Below are positions 1 through 10,870 of a DNA stretch of 64,000 bases, in pieces. The position numbers and the translations under genes were made by a program. The DNA comes from Rhineura floridana (Eukaryota > Chordata > Lepidosauria > Squamata > Rhineuridae). Position 1 is the first letter of the stretch, and every line of letters begins with the position of its first letter. Under the pieces are notes generated by a model. The model ran no database searches and had not been told where the DNA came from. It saw nothing but the letters and a program-made list of their open reading frames with translations. Location of the stretch: contig NC_084482.1 in assembly GCF_030035675.1 (NCBI RefSeq), positions 218,945,943 through 219,009,942 of the forward strand. Reading direction: 5' to 3'.

Positions 1-493
1 ATTAAGAAGGAAAAAAACAGCAACTCTGCTGAACATGTAATGAACAGTGGGAAAACACTGAGCTGATGTTCCACAAAGCTGTTGTGATCCAGACTTTCCC
101 TTCAGTGGGCTGTACCCACAATGTGAGAATTTGATTTATAAAGAATATTCCACTATAGAAAGAGCAAGTCTCTGCATAGTAAACAAATACTTTGACTTGT
201 CTCCACGTGAGAACTGAACATATGGGAACTGACACTCTAGGCACGGTCAATTCTGGAATCTTGTGTGAGATGGCCACACAAACACCATTTGAGGTGAGCA
301 CAGGGGTCAAAGTCTTCACGAGCCTTTCTCCATTGTCATTCTTTGGAGCAAAGAGACCGATCCAAGTCCACCTGAAATGCAGGAGCAGCTGAGCAATCCC
401 GACATACTGGTAGTCATCTTTTGGGACCATCCGGTAGAAAAAAGGGAAGTGTGTTTTATCATTGATGGCATGAGAGACAAAACCAAAACTAAC
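1..493 (-). CDS. Vomeronasal type-2 receptor, ligand-binding exon (partial gene, runs off left edge)
   Basis: This is the start of the large third coding exon of a V2R, a family C GPCR of vomeronasal sensory neurons. Read on the minus strand, a pyrimidine-rich acceptor ending in CAG precedes position 493, and translation gives VSFGFVSHAINDKTHFPFFYR, then MVPKDD and LLLHFRWTWIGLFAPKNDNG. These match the Venus-flytrap domain exon of the V2R genes at 16425 and 48754. The frame stays open to the window edge. The last 25 or so residues (before position 1) no longer resemble the family, so this copy may be decaying. It lies on the opposite strand from the other two V2Rs, which points to an inverted neighbour in the cluster. 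The remaining exons are outside the window, so intactness cannot be judged. Confidence 0.85.
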
Positions 494-616
494 CTGGGAA
501 GGGAAGGGAAGAGATTAATGCTTTACTTCACTTTGAGTTCCCTAGAATACATGCCCCATCTACTTACCATAGGATTACATTTGTGAACAGTGAAGCTGTG
601 CCTGAAACTCGTTTTA

Positions 617-710
617 TAGCACAATCCTAAGTATGTCTTCTGAGAACTAAGTCCTATTTAATTCAATGGTGATGATTGCTAGCCAGGTAAGTAGGATTAG
701 GACTGCAGCC
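617..710. repeat. Short interspersed repeat with CACAATCCTA / GACTGCAGCC ends
   Basis: The sequence has the pattern of a widespread reptile repeat: GCACAATCCTA at one end, a middle like GTAAGTCCTATTTAATTCAATGG, and an end reading AGGACTGCAGCC. The ends are weak inverted repeats, suggesting an old non-autonomous DNA transposon. Relatives occur near 15395-15482, 47680-47772 and 55165-55255. Confidence 0.5.
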
Positions 711-719
711 TTTGTCAAT

Positions 720-905
720 AAAGAAAGAGACCCAAATCGTTTACAAAAATGCATATATTAGGGGAAAGTGTGCATAAAAATAAACATGAGTGAAGATAAC
801 ATGCAAAAAATGTTTTACATGATGAAAAATGGCTTGCAAACATGTACATTAGTCAAAACAGCCTACAAAATCATTGTACTAAAATGCTGGGGAAATTTCA
901 TGAGT
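720..905 (+). repeat. Fragment of hAT-like MITE (same family as 14871-15248)
   Basis: Internal stretches such as AAAAATGCATATATTAGGGG, GTGTGCATAAAAAT and CATGATGAAAAATGGCTTGC line up with the longer copies at 14871-15248 and 47173-47541. Both ends are missing. Confidence 0.6.
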
Positions 906-944
906 TTTTTTTTTGGTAAGAAAATAAATAATTAAATTACAAAT

Positions 945-1662
945 TGCTGCGGGAATGTGGAGACCTCAACAACAATCTTTATTGCTTAGTCAACAGACCA
1001 TTGCAAAACAAAACTAGGTACAAAACATAAAACATATACTTTAAAATGGGTTATATCAATCAATGCATATATTAAGGACAGTGCACAGTCATATGGGATC
1101 TGACCTCCATGGCCAGGTTCAGAAATTTGCCCACTTGAATGGTAGTTGCTTTATCGAGCCCTCAAGGAGGGCTGGTAGCAGAGCAACTGGGGAGGTGCCT
1201 GGGAGAGATTGCAGAATGGGGTGTAAAAGATCTTTTCTGGCCCCGTCATAGAATCTACAATTAAACAGGACGTGTGATACCGTCTCCACTTCAGACTTGT
1301 CACAGAGGCAGTAACTGTTGTTCCTCGGGATTTTATCATATCTACCCCCTAGAAGTTTAGAGGGTAAAGCATCAAAGCGAGCCAAAGAAAAGGCCCTTCT
1401 ATACTTAGGGACAGATAACCAACTTAAATAGTGCATCCCCTCTTTGTGAGGGAAACTTATTAGACCCAGTGCATGGGGGTAGCATGGGCTGGAGGCTGCT
1501 ACGAGAAGCTCTTGGGTATATAGAGATAAAGGTTCCCGACTGCTGTAAGAAATAGCAGTTAGCAGGGTTTACCAAGAGTGTGGGCAGCAGTGGAATTCGG
1601 CGGAAGTGATGTGCAGGACCAAAAAAAAGGAAGAAATCTCTTTGCCTCAAGCTTTGCACCAA
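945..1662 (-). mobile_element. 5'-truncated non-LTR retrotransposon, 3' end with C-terminal ORF part
   Basis: On the minus strand an ORF piece reads LSVPKYRRAFSLARFDALPS, a short gap, GRYDKIPRNNSYCLC and ETVSHVLFNCRFYDGARKDL. This is the cysteine/histidine-bearing C-terminal region found after the reverse transcriptase in some LINE ORF2 proteins. A 3' untranslated stretch follows toward 945. The frame breaks several times, so the copy is dead. The clade is uncertain. Confidence 0.55.
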
Positions 1663-1667
1663 GACTA

Positions 1668-1815
1668 GGGATGGAAAGATCTGTCAGTTTCAGTTCTCTC
1701 AGTTTCTCATTTTTCCAATCTTAAATTGAGGTCTCCAGCAACAATTTCTGCAGCAATTTTCAATGTTTTTTTTTTTTAAATCCTCATGAAAATTCACCAG
1801 CATTTTAGTGCATTC
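1668..1815 (+). repeat. hAT-like MITE fragment
   Basis: It begins AGGGATGG, like the terminal repeat of the MITE at 14871, and continues with CAGTTTCAGTTCTCTCAGTT as in the fragment at 30620-30700. The copy is truncated. Confidence 0.5.
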
Positions 1816-3545
1816 ATTCATTGGCGATCACTCACGGCCGAGTAAGATTGTCTTCCAAGATAAGGTCTTTAACAGTGGGTCCGTAAGGGACTGTGGAGGC
1901 CAATTCTGGATCCACACAGCCTCCCACTGTGAGGACATAGGTTTCCAGATGGAAGATGGTCACAATTAGGATTTGTTTCATGTGACTTCCGCTTAGCTTG
2001 ATTGTCCCATTCATCCTGTATTCATGCTTCTTCAAATTCCACGGCACCTTTGATAATGGCTGATCTCCTTTTGGGACGTTCATGGGCCAAGACTTCCCAG
2101 TTCTCAATGTTCATGTTACATTTTTTTAGGTTCGCTTTAAGAACATCTTTAAACCTCTTTTGCTGTCCACCAATATTCCATTTCCCATCCTTAAGTTGGG
2201 AGTAAAGTAGCTGCTTTGGAAGATGGTGATCAGGCATTCGAACAACTTGGCAGGTCCATTGAAGTTGATATTGAAGGATCATTGTTTCAACACTGGTAGT
2301 CTTTGCTTCTTCCAAAATGCTAACATTATTTATTTATTTATTTTTTAGATTTGTATACCACCCCATAGCCAAAGCTCTCTGGGCAGTTTACAACAATTAA
2401 ACATAAAAACAAATATACAAAATTTAAAACACATATTTAAAAGCCAATTAAAACACATGGTAAAATGCCTGGGAGAAAAAGAAAGTCTTGATCTGGCGCC
2501 GAAAAGATAACATTAGTCCTTCTGTCTTCGCAAGTAATTTGCAGAATTTTCTGGAGGCAGCATTGGTGGAATCTTTCAAGAAGTTGGGAGTGGCGTTTAT
2601 AAATGGTCCATGTTTCACAGGCATACAGTAAGGTAGGTAGTACAATGGCTTTGTAAATAAGCATTTTGGTCTCCCTGCGAATATCCCGATCCTCGAACAC
2701 TCTACACTTCATTCAGGAAAATGTGGCACTCACAGAGCTCAGATGATGCTGAATTTCAGCATCGATGTCAGCTTTTACAGAGAGATGGCTGCCAAGATAG
2801 GGGAAGTGATCAACATTCTCCAGCATCACACCATGAAGCTGTATTGAAGGTGCTGCAGAGGGACTACTTTGCACCTGTTGATGAAGCACTATGGTTTTTT
2901 TTAATATTAAGTGAGAGCCCAAGCTTCCCATATGCTTCTGCAAAGACATTTAGGATAGTTTGAAGATCTTTCTTTCAAAGTGCAGAGACTACATTCTCAT
3001 CGGCATGTTGAAGTTCTATGACAGAGGTTTACCTTACTTTTTTGCTTTCAGCCTACTGAGATTAAAAAACTTTCCATCTGCTCAATATATGATTACCACA
3101 CCAGTAGGAAGCTTCCCCTCAATAAGGTGTAGAATCATAGCAATGAAGATAGCAAATAAGGTAGGAGCAATGACACTTCCCTGTTTTACTCTTGATCCAA
3201 CACTGAATGGATCGCTCTGAAAGCCATGGTTATCCAAAATTGTCACTGTCATGTTGTCATGAAGGAGTCACAAAATATTCACAAATTTATCAGGGCATCC
3301 AGTTTTCAGAAGGATGGTCCAGAGAGCAGTTTGATTCACTAAGGCCTTAGTCAGATCTGTAAAAGCCATATATAAAGGTCAATTCTGCTCCCGGAATTTT
3401 TCTTGAAGCTGTCGTGCAGGGAAGATCATGTCCACTGTCCCCCTGGAAGGACTGAAACCATTTTGAGATTCAGGGAGTGCATCCTCTGTGATCAGTAGGA
3501 GGCGATCTGTGAGGATCCTTGTGATATCTTGTGAAAGCAAGAACA
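1816..3545 (-). mobile_element. Decayed RTE-like LINE, reverse transcriptase to C-terminus
   Basis: Read on the minus strand from about 3540 down to 1816, broken frames show a non-LTR retrotransposon ORF2 from mid reverse transcriptase to its end. Recognisable pieces are PYLGSHLSVKADIDAEIQHH (near 2800), DRDIRRETKMLIYKAIVLP, LLYACETWTIYKRH and LERFHQCCLQKILQIT (near 2600), and MPDHHLPKQLLYSQLKDGK with GGQQKRFKDVLKANLKKC (near 2150). Many stops and shifts show that it is old. It is interrupted by a short L2 insertion at 2327-2506. The RTE/RTEX assignment is from memory of family motifs and is tentative. Confidence 0.6.
2327..2506 (-). mobile_element. Short 5'-truncated L2 LINE 3' end inside the RTE-like element
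   Basis: The insert carries an (ATTT)n tail on its left and the L2-type 3' end GTAAACTGCCCAGAGAGC with GGGGTGGTATACAAAT on the minus strand. A remnant of the L2 ORF terminus, RRQIKTFFFSQAFYHVF, is also visible. The 8-bp sequence TAACATTA flanks both sides (about 2320-2327 and 2507-2514) and is the target-site duplication. Confidence 0.75.
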
Positions 3546-3550
3546 GACCC

Positions 3551-4668
3551 CTCTAGGATGCACACCTTAATGTGGTGAGGGTGGGTTGAGAGTGTTGAAG
3601 AAGCTGAGAGCAATGCCGTCAGGAGTCTAGACTAAGAAGCTGGACTCCTAGCAGGGGCACCCAAGGTGGAATGGTCAAAGCTGAGACACCAGACTAAGAT
3701 GCATCCAAACTCAGAGGAAAGCAATGGTAAACCACCTCTGAATACCATGAAAACCCTATGAACAGAGTATCCAAAATGCCACATGAGATAGTGCTGGGAG
3801 ACCCCCAGGTCAGAAGGCACTCACCAAGCTACTGGGGAAGAACAAAGGACAAGTACGAGTAGCGCTGTGACTAATGATGCAGCTGTGTCAAAACCAAAAG
3901 AAAGCCCAGAGGCTGATGCGCACAGATGCAAAAGGAGAGTCCGGAGTTGTACAACACACACAATAGGAACATGGAATGTGAGAAGCATGAACCAGGGAAA
4001 GTTAGAAATTATCAAGCAAGAAATGGAACGTATCAACATTAGAATACTTGGTGTGAGTCAATTAAAATGGACAGGAATGGGACATTTTCAATCAGGCAAC
4101 TACAAAAGATTTTATGCAGGAAATGAGAAATCAAGGCAAAACGGGGTTGCTTTAATAATGAGAAGTGATGTAGCAAAAGCAATTAGGAGCTACAATGCAA
4201 AGTCTGAGCGAGTGATATCAATGAGATTAAACGGGAAACCTATTAACAAAACCATCATCCAAGTCTATGCTCCAACGTCAAATGCAGAAGAAGAATTTGA
4301 GAGATTTTATGCAGAAGTACAGGAGGAAATTGATCACACACCAAAACAAGATATGATGATAATCATGGGGGACTGGAATGCAAAAGTAGGGAACAGACAA
4401 GAACTAGGAATTGTGGGGAAATGGGGCTTAGGAGACAGAAATGAAGCAGGAGAAAGACTTATTGAATTCTGTGCAATAATTTGTTTCTTGCCAACACATT
4501 TTTTGAGCAACCAAAAAGACGACTGTACACGTGGACATCACCAGATGGTCAACATAAGAATCAAATTGATTATATAATTGGCAACAGATGATGTAGAAGT
4601 TCCATACTTTCTGCAAAAACAAGACCAGGAGCAGACTGCGGTACACATCATGAACCATTATTTTCACT
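3551..4668 (+). mobile_element. Bov-B (RTE) LINE, 5' UTR plus endonuclease part, 3'-truncated
   Basis: The 5' leader (GGATGCACACCTTAATGTGG) and the start of ORF2 match Bov-B. From 3867 a 236-codon open frame gives [54 protein letters not shown] and IIMGDWNAKVGNRQELGIVG. These are the APE-type endonuclease motifs (substrate nicking for target-primed reverse transcription). The copy stops soon after the endonuclease; the reverse transcriptase is absent. The same leader recurs at 17788 and the endonuclease region at 20515. Confidence 0.9.
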
Positions 4669-4678
4669 GATATATTAA

Positions 4679-4872
4679 TTGTTATGCACACTGTCCCCTA
4701 ACATGCGCACTTTTCTAAACATTGTTTGGCAAACTGCATCGCAAAACCCAAATAAGTGCGTATTTCTAAGGATGGCTATATTTCAGTTCTCATATTGTTT
4801 CAGAAAGTGCAAATTTGATAAATTCTGCTTTAAATATGAACTGAATCAAAATTCTCACCCATCCCTATTCAG
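4679..4872 (-). repeat. hAT-like MITE, reverse orientation
   Basis: The right end CTCACCCATCCCTATT is the reverse complement of the GGGATGGGTGAG end seen at 14871. The body (GCACACTGTCCCCTAACATG) matches the family. The paralogous copy lies at 30610-30908. Confidence 0.6.
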
Positions 4873-5600
4873 CAGCAACACCACCAGACCAGGCGGGTCA
4901 GCTGAGCAGCGTCCCTGGATTCTGAGATACAGTGGGTGAAACAGAGGGGGCAAGGGTTTCATGTGACTAGCTCTCCTCCTCCTCCCTGTAAACCTTCACC
5001 CTCCTCCTTGCCTACCTCTACTTACCATCACAGGGATGGTAGGTCCACTCCCCTCCTCCCACACAAATTCCACTCAATCATAGCAATAGAACTCCTGCTG
5101 AAAGTTCCACCTGCTACTGACTTTTTAGCAGGTGCCTCCTTTCTTACAGGGATGCCCTCATATTTCTATGAACTTGTAACTTGCTGGCTGCAATGGCTTT
5201 TGCGTAGGAAGAAATACATATTATTCCCGTGTCTTCTGGTCTGCCTGTTTCCTTCCTTAGGGCAACATGTTTCCTTTGAAGTTCTGATCTTAACAAGTAG
5301 AGCCCTGCATGGCTTGGGACCTACATCCTATCATGACCACCTCTTCCCTTTTTCATGCTGGAATTTGTAAGCTTTCCAATTCAGAAATAAATGCAGCAGA
5401 ACATTACATATGAATAGCACCAATATGTAGCAATGCCTGAAGTTTTCTTGACAAGGTACACAGATAAGGGCCATGTGAACCTCCTTGCAAATCCTTTCCC
5501 CTGTGGTCAAAATGAATATAGCCCTGAATTTTATCTTTTCATCACCTGTCACGAAGATCGACCTTGAGAATGTTATGCCTGGGCCTGACTTAACTTTCTC
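4826..5600. repeat. Left copy of a ~775-bp tract almost identical to 30863-31637
   Basis: From GCTTTAAATATGAACTG to the region just before CTTAGTTGAG the two copies differ at only about five to seven positions by eye. Outside, both flanks still align but at roughly 85%. A 144-codon open frame (4936-5370) is conserved in both, but its only recognisable part (LTSRALHGLGP) is an L2-derived remnant, so I do not call a gene. This tract is part of the tandem duplication that carries the V2R genes. Confidence 0.8.
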
Positions 5601-6394
5601 TCACTTAGTTGAGAGAACTTTTCCTGCTTGTGGCATCATTATGACAGCATGATGACGTGGTTGCATCCATCCTAGGCCACCACCACAGCCAATAAACCTC
5701 TGCAACTAGTTAATATCAGCCTGACCCTCAGCAAGTTTGATATTCTAGTTCATAACTGAATAACATTGTCTAACCTAGAACTCTGCTTCTAGTACTAAAA
5801 AGGGCACTTAGACAGAACCAAAAGGTGTCATCTCATTGAGTGAATTAATGCTGCAGAAAAGACCTAAAGTGTGGAATTTGTTCTTATGATATTCTTCAAA
5901 TGGGAGTTGTGGGGGAGTTGGAGGAGAGAATTTTTGAAAAAGTAAAAGATCAGATAAGTTGGGATGAGAAAGGAAACAGTAGCAACACTTAAGAATCCTT
6001 TTTAAATTACTGTGGTAGCATGGGGCACATCCTGTCCCCCACAAAAGCTGGAAAGGGCTGCCAAATCTATCTAGGGGCTGGAGAACCTCCCTTATGAGGA
6101 AAGGCTAGAATGTTTGGGGCTTTTATGCTTAGAACAGGGGTCACCGGTGTGGGGCCTGTGGGTACAATGGTGCCCTTGAGATCTTCTCCTGGTGCCTGCA
6201 AATCCTCTGAGGCCACCCACTCATTGCCCCCCTTGTTCATGAGGCAATCAGAATGGCACATGGAGCAGAGGGAGGAAGATGGATGAGTGATGCCCTTTCC
6301 CACTTCCTATTTTATCTCTACACGCTCAGGTTCATTTGCCCAGTTCAGACTTTTCTCTTTCAGTTTCGGAGGTGGTGGTGATTGGGGGGGAGGG
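5601..6394. other. Intergenic flank shared with the paralogue upstream of gene 3
   Basis: The stretch aligns with 31638-32226 and then, after the CR1 in the other copy, with 34337-34555. I see no ORF with recognisable homology. A GA/GT-rich stretch (GGAGGTGGTGGTG) lies just before the Copia insertion. Confidence 0.7.
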
Positions 6395-6399
6395 GATAG

Positions 6400-6752
6400 T
6401 GTTGGTGGAAGTTTTGAAAACTCTTTGCAAAGGAATAAATACGACTCCCAATGAACAGCTTTACTTTTATACGAAGAACTTTATTTTCCAGCGCACCAGT
6501 TCAAATCTTTATAACAGCGTAGGTACACTCACAGACGTCTGGATACAGTAACACCACCACAGCATTTACGACTCCTTAAACTCCCCCACACTTTACTGCT
6601 ATATCACTCCCCTTTTTATGGGGCTGGGTTTTAAGCAATAAACCCTTGCAGCTGTGTGTCTGATGCAACCTGAGTCTGTTTAAGTTCTTGGTTAACTCTT
6701 TCGCCCCCTGCTTTCCTTGGGGATCAAAACTGCAAGTCATTGTCCGGTAACA
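6400..6752 (-). repeat. Copia element 1, left LTR (3' LTR)
   Basis: It begins TGTTGG and ends GGTAACA, with TG...CA termini. It is nearly identical to 9510-9863 and is preceded by GATAG at 6395-6399. Confidence 0.92.
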
Positions 6753-9509
6753 TTCCCCCACCTTTTGATTCATTAGGAATGCAGGTTATACAGTTTACAT
6801 ATATATACATAACTTCCTCTTTTCTTCCTTTTTTTTTCTTTTGTACAATAAAGTGATATATACATTTATTCTTGATTTAGTATCTGTAATCAGTGATTGA
6901 GTCATCCAACTGTTCTATCCAATCTCTACCTCCATCCAGCATAGCAAACCACACTTTATAATCTTGTTCAGTCCAGTCATCATCCCCTTTTCGGGGCTGT
7001 GTTGGTTTGTGAGGTTTCTGGGCTGCCTTTACCTTCGCAACTGTAAACCTGTCCGGAGGTTTCCCCAGGTTGGCTCTCTGTGATCTGCGGGGCTGGGTAA
7101 CTAGTTCCCTTGTTTGGGGATTTGGATTTATCTGACTCAGTTCACCTTCCTCTGTCTCTGTCTTAACATCGCTTTCTTCCTGCTTTACATGAACAGCAGG
7201 TAGACTTTTCCTATCTGATCCTGGGGATGCTGTTGTTTCCTCTACTCTACCATTGTTATCTATTTCTCTTTCTTCGCCCATGTGTATCTCGGGTGGATTG
7301 ACACTAACTCCCTCTGTGCACGCTTGCTGCTGTTTATCAGAGTCACATTTGTGGGATGTGTGTCCGTTCCAAAGCGTCACCAGGTCTTCCCCAGGTTCAG
7401 GGGTTGTGGGTGTTTCGGTGGTCACCTCCTGGCTTGACATTACTCTTTTAGTGTTAGCCACCCATACCCTGTATGCAACCTTCTCATAGCCCAGGATCAG
7501 CCCTTTTACCCAGTCCTGATTACTATCTCCACGTGTTTTGGGGTATGTGTGCCCAACATGCAACACCAAAAGGGTGGATGTATGCTTGTTTGGGCTTCCG
7601 CCCATATAACATTTCATATGGCGTTTTGTCAATTGCGCTTGAATACAGTCTATTTAGCACATAATTGGCATACATTGCTGCTTCACCCCAAAAATCTGAT
7701 GACAAGCTACTGCCATGCAGCATTGCTTGCATCATATCTTGTAGGCTCCTGTTACGGCGTTCTGCGGTTCCGTTCTGATGCGGTGACCAAGAGGCCATGA
7801 GAGAATGCCTTATGCCTCTTCCTTTAAGGAACCGCTGAGATGAGTTGGAGAGAAATTCACCTCTATCGGAATGCAGCTGTGCCACCTTAACTGCATGTTT
7901 CGCCTCTACCCACTTAACAAAATGACGTAGGTTTTGTTCTGCTTCGGCTTTTGCCTTGAGCAGGTATACAAAGCCATATTTTGTAAAATGATCTATCAGG
8001 ACTGAATAAAATCTGGTGCCTCTTTTGGATTTACGGAACGGACCCACCAAATCCATACTTAGCAGCTCAAACGCTCTGCTAGCTTTACAATCACTGCTTT
8101 TCTTTATGGGTGCAGCCTCTGATTTTGTCTCTTTACACACTGCACATTCCATATAATGTTTACAACTTTTGTATACAATATCTGCGCTGTGTTTGGGCAT
8201 TAACTGGAGGGTTGAGAAACTTACATGCCCTAGTTTTCTGTGGAAGTCATGAATACACCCATTGTGGGTTGGTTGATTCAGCACAACATTTACTTTGGCT
8301 TTGGGGATTTGTTCTATAACATATAGTGCATTCTTTAAATGTCCCTTTACTTGCACCTCCCCCTTTTTACTTATTGTGCACATCCCTTTCGAGAACACAA
8401 CATCATATTGCTTTTTGTTCAGTTTTGACACAGACATTATGTTTGTTTCCATCTTGGGGACATATAATACGTTAGTCAAGAGGGTGTTTAGACATTCTAC
8501 ATATACAGTACCCCTCCCCACTACCTCTCTTTTTGTCCCGTCTGCCAATATTACATGTTCACATACGGATGAGAGCATGTTGAACTGGTTCTTATCATTA
8601 AGTAAAAAATGGGTTGCTCCTGAGTTGATCACCCATGTTATTATGTCCTTCTTTTCTGTCACATTTGTGTTACTTGTTACTACTCGTACAGACATAAACT
8701 CCTTTTCTCGCTCGGTTTTTCTTTGTAGTTTACAGTCTTTATGCAGATGTTTATCCGAACCACATCTGTAGCATTTCTTCACCGTATATTCTTTTATGTC
8801 ATCCTTCCTCCTTGCTGGACCAGCTGTGGCTTGCCTCGCGCTTCTTTCTTTCCGTCTCTCCCATTCTTGGAGAAGTTTTTTGTAAACGTATTCCACAGTC
8901 AGTTGCTCATCCGGCATGGCCTCAAACGCACAAATTGCTGCGTCATATGAGGCGTCTAATGATGAAAGCAGTACATATACTTGTTGCTGATCAGAGTAAA
9001 CAATGTCTCTGTCTTCCAGTTGTGCAAACAAGCTACGTATAGTTGTAAGATGATCGTGCATGCTCACACCTTCCTGTAATCATGTTTGGAACAGTCTTCT
9101 CGCAAGTAATACTTTGCTGCCTGCTGTTGTTTTCACATGCACATTGCGGAGCGCTTCCCAGACGTCCTTGGCTGTCTCTTTATTTCTTACGTTAATTAGT
9201 TGAGAGTCTTGCACACCCAGAATCACAGTGGCTTTCGCCCTCTGATCTTGGCGTTGCCATTCCTCCGTGGGGTCAGTTGGAGCATCAGTGTCAATGACAT
9301 GCCATAGGTCCTCTCGGATCAGAAGCATTTGCATCTTTACCTTCCAACTTGTGTAGTTTGTGTCATTGAGACGCTCCAGAGGCATTCCAGATGCGTAAGA
9401 CATCGCCATGCTTGCCTCTTAGTTATGGAGTCGGTGGTATTTTCCATCTTACTGGTTCTGTTGTGCAAAGGTTTCTCTTTCATTTGTTGAATCTGGGCCC
9501 ATAACCCTT

Positions 9510-9863
9510 TGTTGGCGGAAGTTTTGAAAACTCTTTGCAAAGGAATAAATACGACGCCCAATGAACAGCTTTACTTTTATACAAAGAACTTTATTTTCCA
9601 GCGCACCAGTTCAAATCTTTTTAACAGCGTAGGTACACTCACAGACGTCCGAATAACAGTAACACCACCACAGCATTTACGACTCCTTAAACTCCCCCAC
9701 ACTTTACTGCTATATCACTCCCCTTTTTATGGGGCTGGGTTTTAAGCAATAAACCCTTGCAGCTGTGTGTCTGATGCAACCTGAGTCTGTTTAAGTTCTT
9801 GGTTAACTCTTTCGCCCCCTGCTTTCCTTGGGGATCAAAACTGCAAGTCATTGTCCGGTAACA
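9510..9863 (-). repeat. Copia element 1, right LTR (5' LTR)
   Basis: It has the same termini as the left LTR and is followed by GATAG at 9864-9868. The primer-binding site abuts it at 9492-9509. Confidence 0.92.
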
Positions 9864-10059
9864 GATAGTAGTGACCAGAATGGGTGGCACCCACAGCACT
9901 CACTGAAAAATCTAGATGTGCCCATCAAAAGTCTGGCATACCCCGGCTTAGAAAAAAGGTAAATAAGGGTGCAGCATGAGAGGGATGCATAAGGAGCATC
10001 CATGATGTGGAGAACATGAACAGGGAGATGTTTTAATTGTGAAATTAGAACCCAAAGGG

Positions 10060-10385
10060 ATCATCCAATAAAGCTGAACACAGAGAGATTCCAGGCCGAG
10101 AAAAGGAAGCACTTTTTCATGGAGCAAATAATCAGACTGTGAAACTCCCTGCCACAAGATGTGATGATGGCCACCAACTCGGATCATATTAAGAGAGGGT
10201 TACAAAACATCCAGGATAAGAAACTGCATGTCTGTGAATGCTAGTTGCTGAGGAACAACACCAGGAATGGGCTGTTGCCCTCAGGCAAGCCATGCTTGTG
10301 AGCTTCCCTGAGGTGTCTGATTGGCCACTGTGAGGAACAGGATGCTGGACTAGATGGGCCTTTGGAACGATCCAGCTGCAGGGCT
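10060..10385 (+). mobile_element. Old CR1 LINE 3' end upstream of V2R gene 2
   Basis: The sequence has the diagnostic CR1 3' end: TTGGCCACTGTGAGGAACAG, GATGCTGGACTAGATGGGCC and a GATCCAGC stretch. It is much decayed. The same remnant sits at 34850-35170 upstream of gene 3, so it predates the duplication. Confidence 0.75.
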
Positions 10386-10870
10386 CTTGTCAGGAAAGTT
10401 CAGGCCAAACTCCTCCACCCGGCCCATATAAAACTTTGCAGCCACATCTCTGATTCCTTGCAAACATGTTTTTCTCCCACTCTGCACCTGCCCCTTGAGC
10501 CACACAGAAATTCCAGGATCTTGCAAAGATCAAACTTATTCCCCTTACAATTATCAAAATCATAGTGATTTAATCTGGCCAAAGCTTAAGAGATATTTCT
10601 GGAGATTGAGTAAACAATCAAGGGTAGCATGAGATTGCTCATTGTAGAGTGCCTGGTGGGAAAAGTTGGTGCACAGAATATCTCCTGTGTCACAAGACTG
10701 AGTGGGAAACAGGAGGGTATGCTCGTGTGAAGTTTAATGGCTCTGAAGCCATTGCTGAGCATCACCCATATTTGCAAAGCCTCTGCAACTTTAGTCGTCC
10801 AAGATCTTTTGGCTTCTTCTGATGAGCTGACCTTGGAGGTGAGAGGAGAACTCACCAGAGCAGAGCCAGA
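10386..10870 (+). promoter_or_regulatory. Candidate promoter / 5' UTR region of V2R gene 2
   Basis: About 485 bp directly before the ATG are strongly conserved with 35171-35658 before the paralogue's ATG, better than most intron sequence. A TATAAAA box lies at 10427-10433, and an octamer-like ATTTGCAAAG follows nearer the gene. The transcription start is not known; calling this a promoter is inference from position and conservation. Confidence 0.35.

Larger units (their letters stand above)
6400..9863 (-). mobile_element. Ty1/Copia LTR retrotransposon with gag-protease-integrase parts, no RT/RNase H part seen
   Basis: The element reads on the minus strand and is bounded by two LTRs (6400-6752, 9510-9863) and a perfect 5-bp target duplication GATAG. 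Parts in order from the right LTR: primer-binding site matching the anticodon half of initiator tRNA-Met, Gag, a zinc knuckle (CYRCGSDKHLHKDC), an aspartic protease (INSGATH in place of the usual DSGAT), a Copia-type integrase (LYGRKP) with its C-terminal tail, then a purine tract against the left LTR. No reverse transcriptase or RNase H part is visible. It is broken, with a few breaks. The LTRs differ at roughly eight sites, suggesting an age on the order of ten million years if a slow reptile rate is assumed. The paralogous position near 34560 is empty, so it arrived after the duplication. Confidence 0.9.

Noticed and set aside
4936-5370. 144-codon open frame conserved in two copies (also 30973-31407)
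   Set aside because: It lies in a duplicated tract that is nearly identical at the DNA level, so an open frame is no evidence of coding; its only recognisable part is an L2 remnant.
8295-8771. Plus-strand 158-codon open frame
   Set aside because: It lies antisense to the Copia coding region; it is a shadow with no family similarity.
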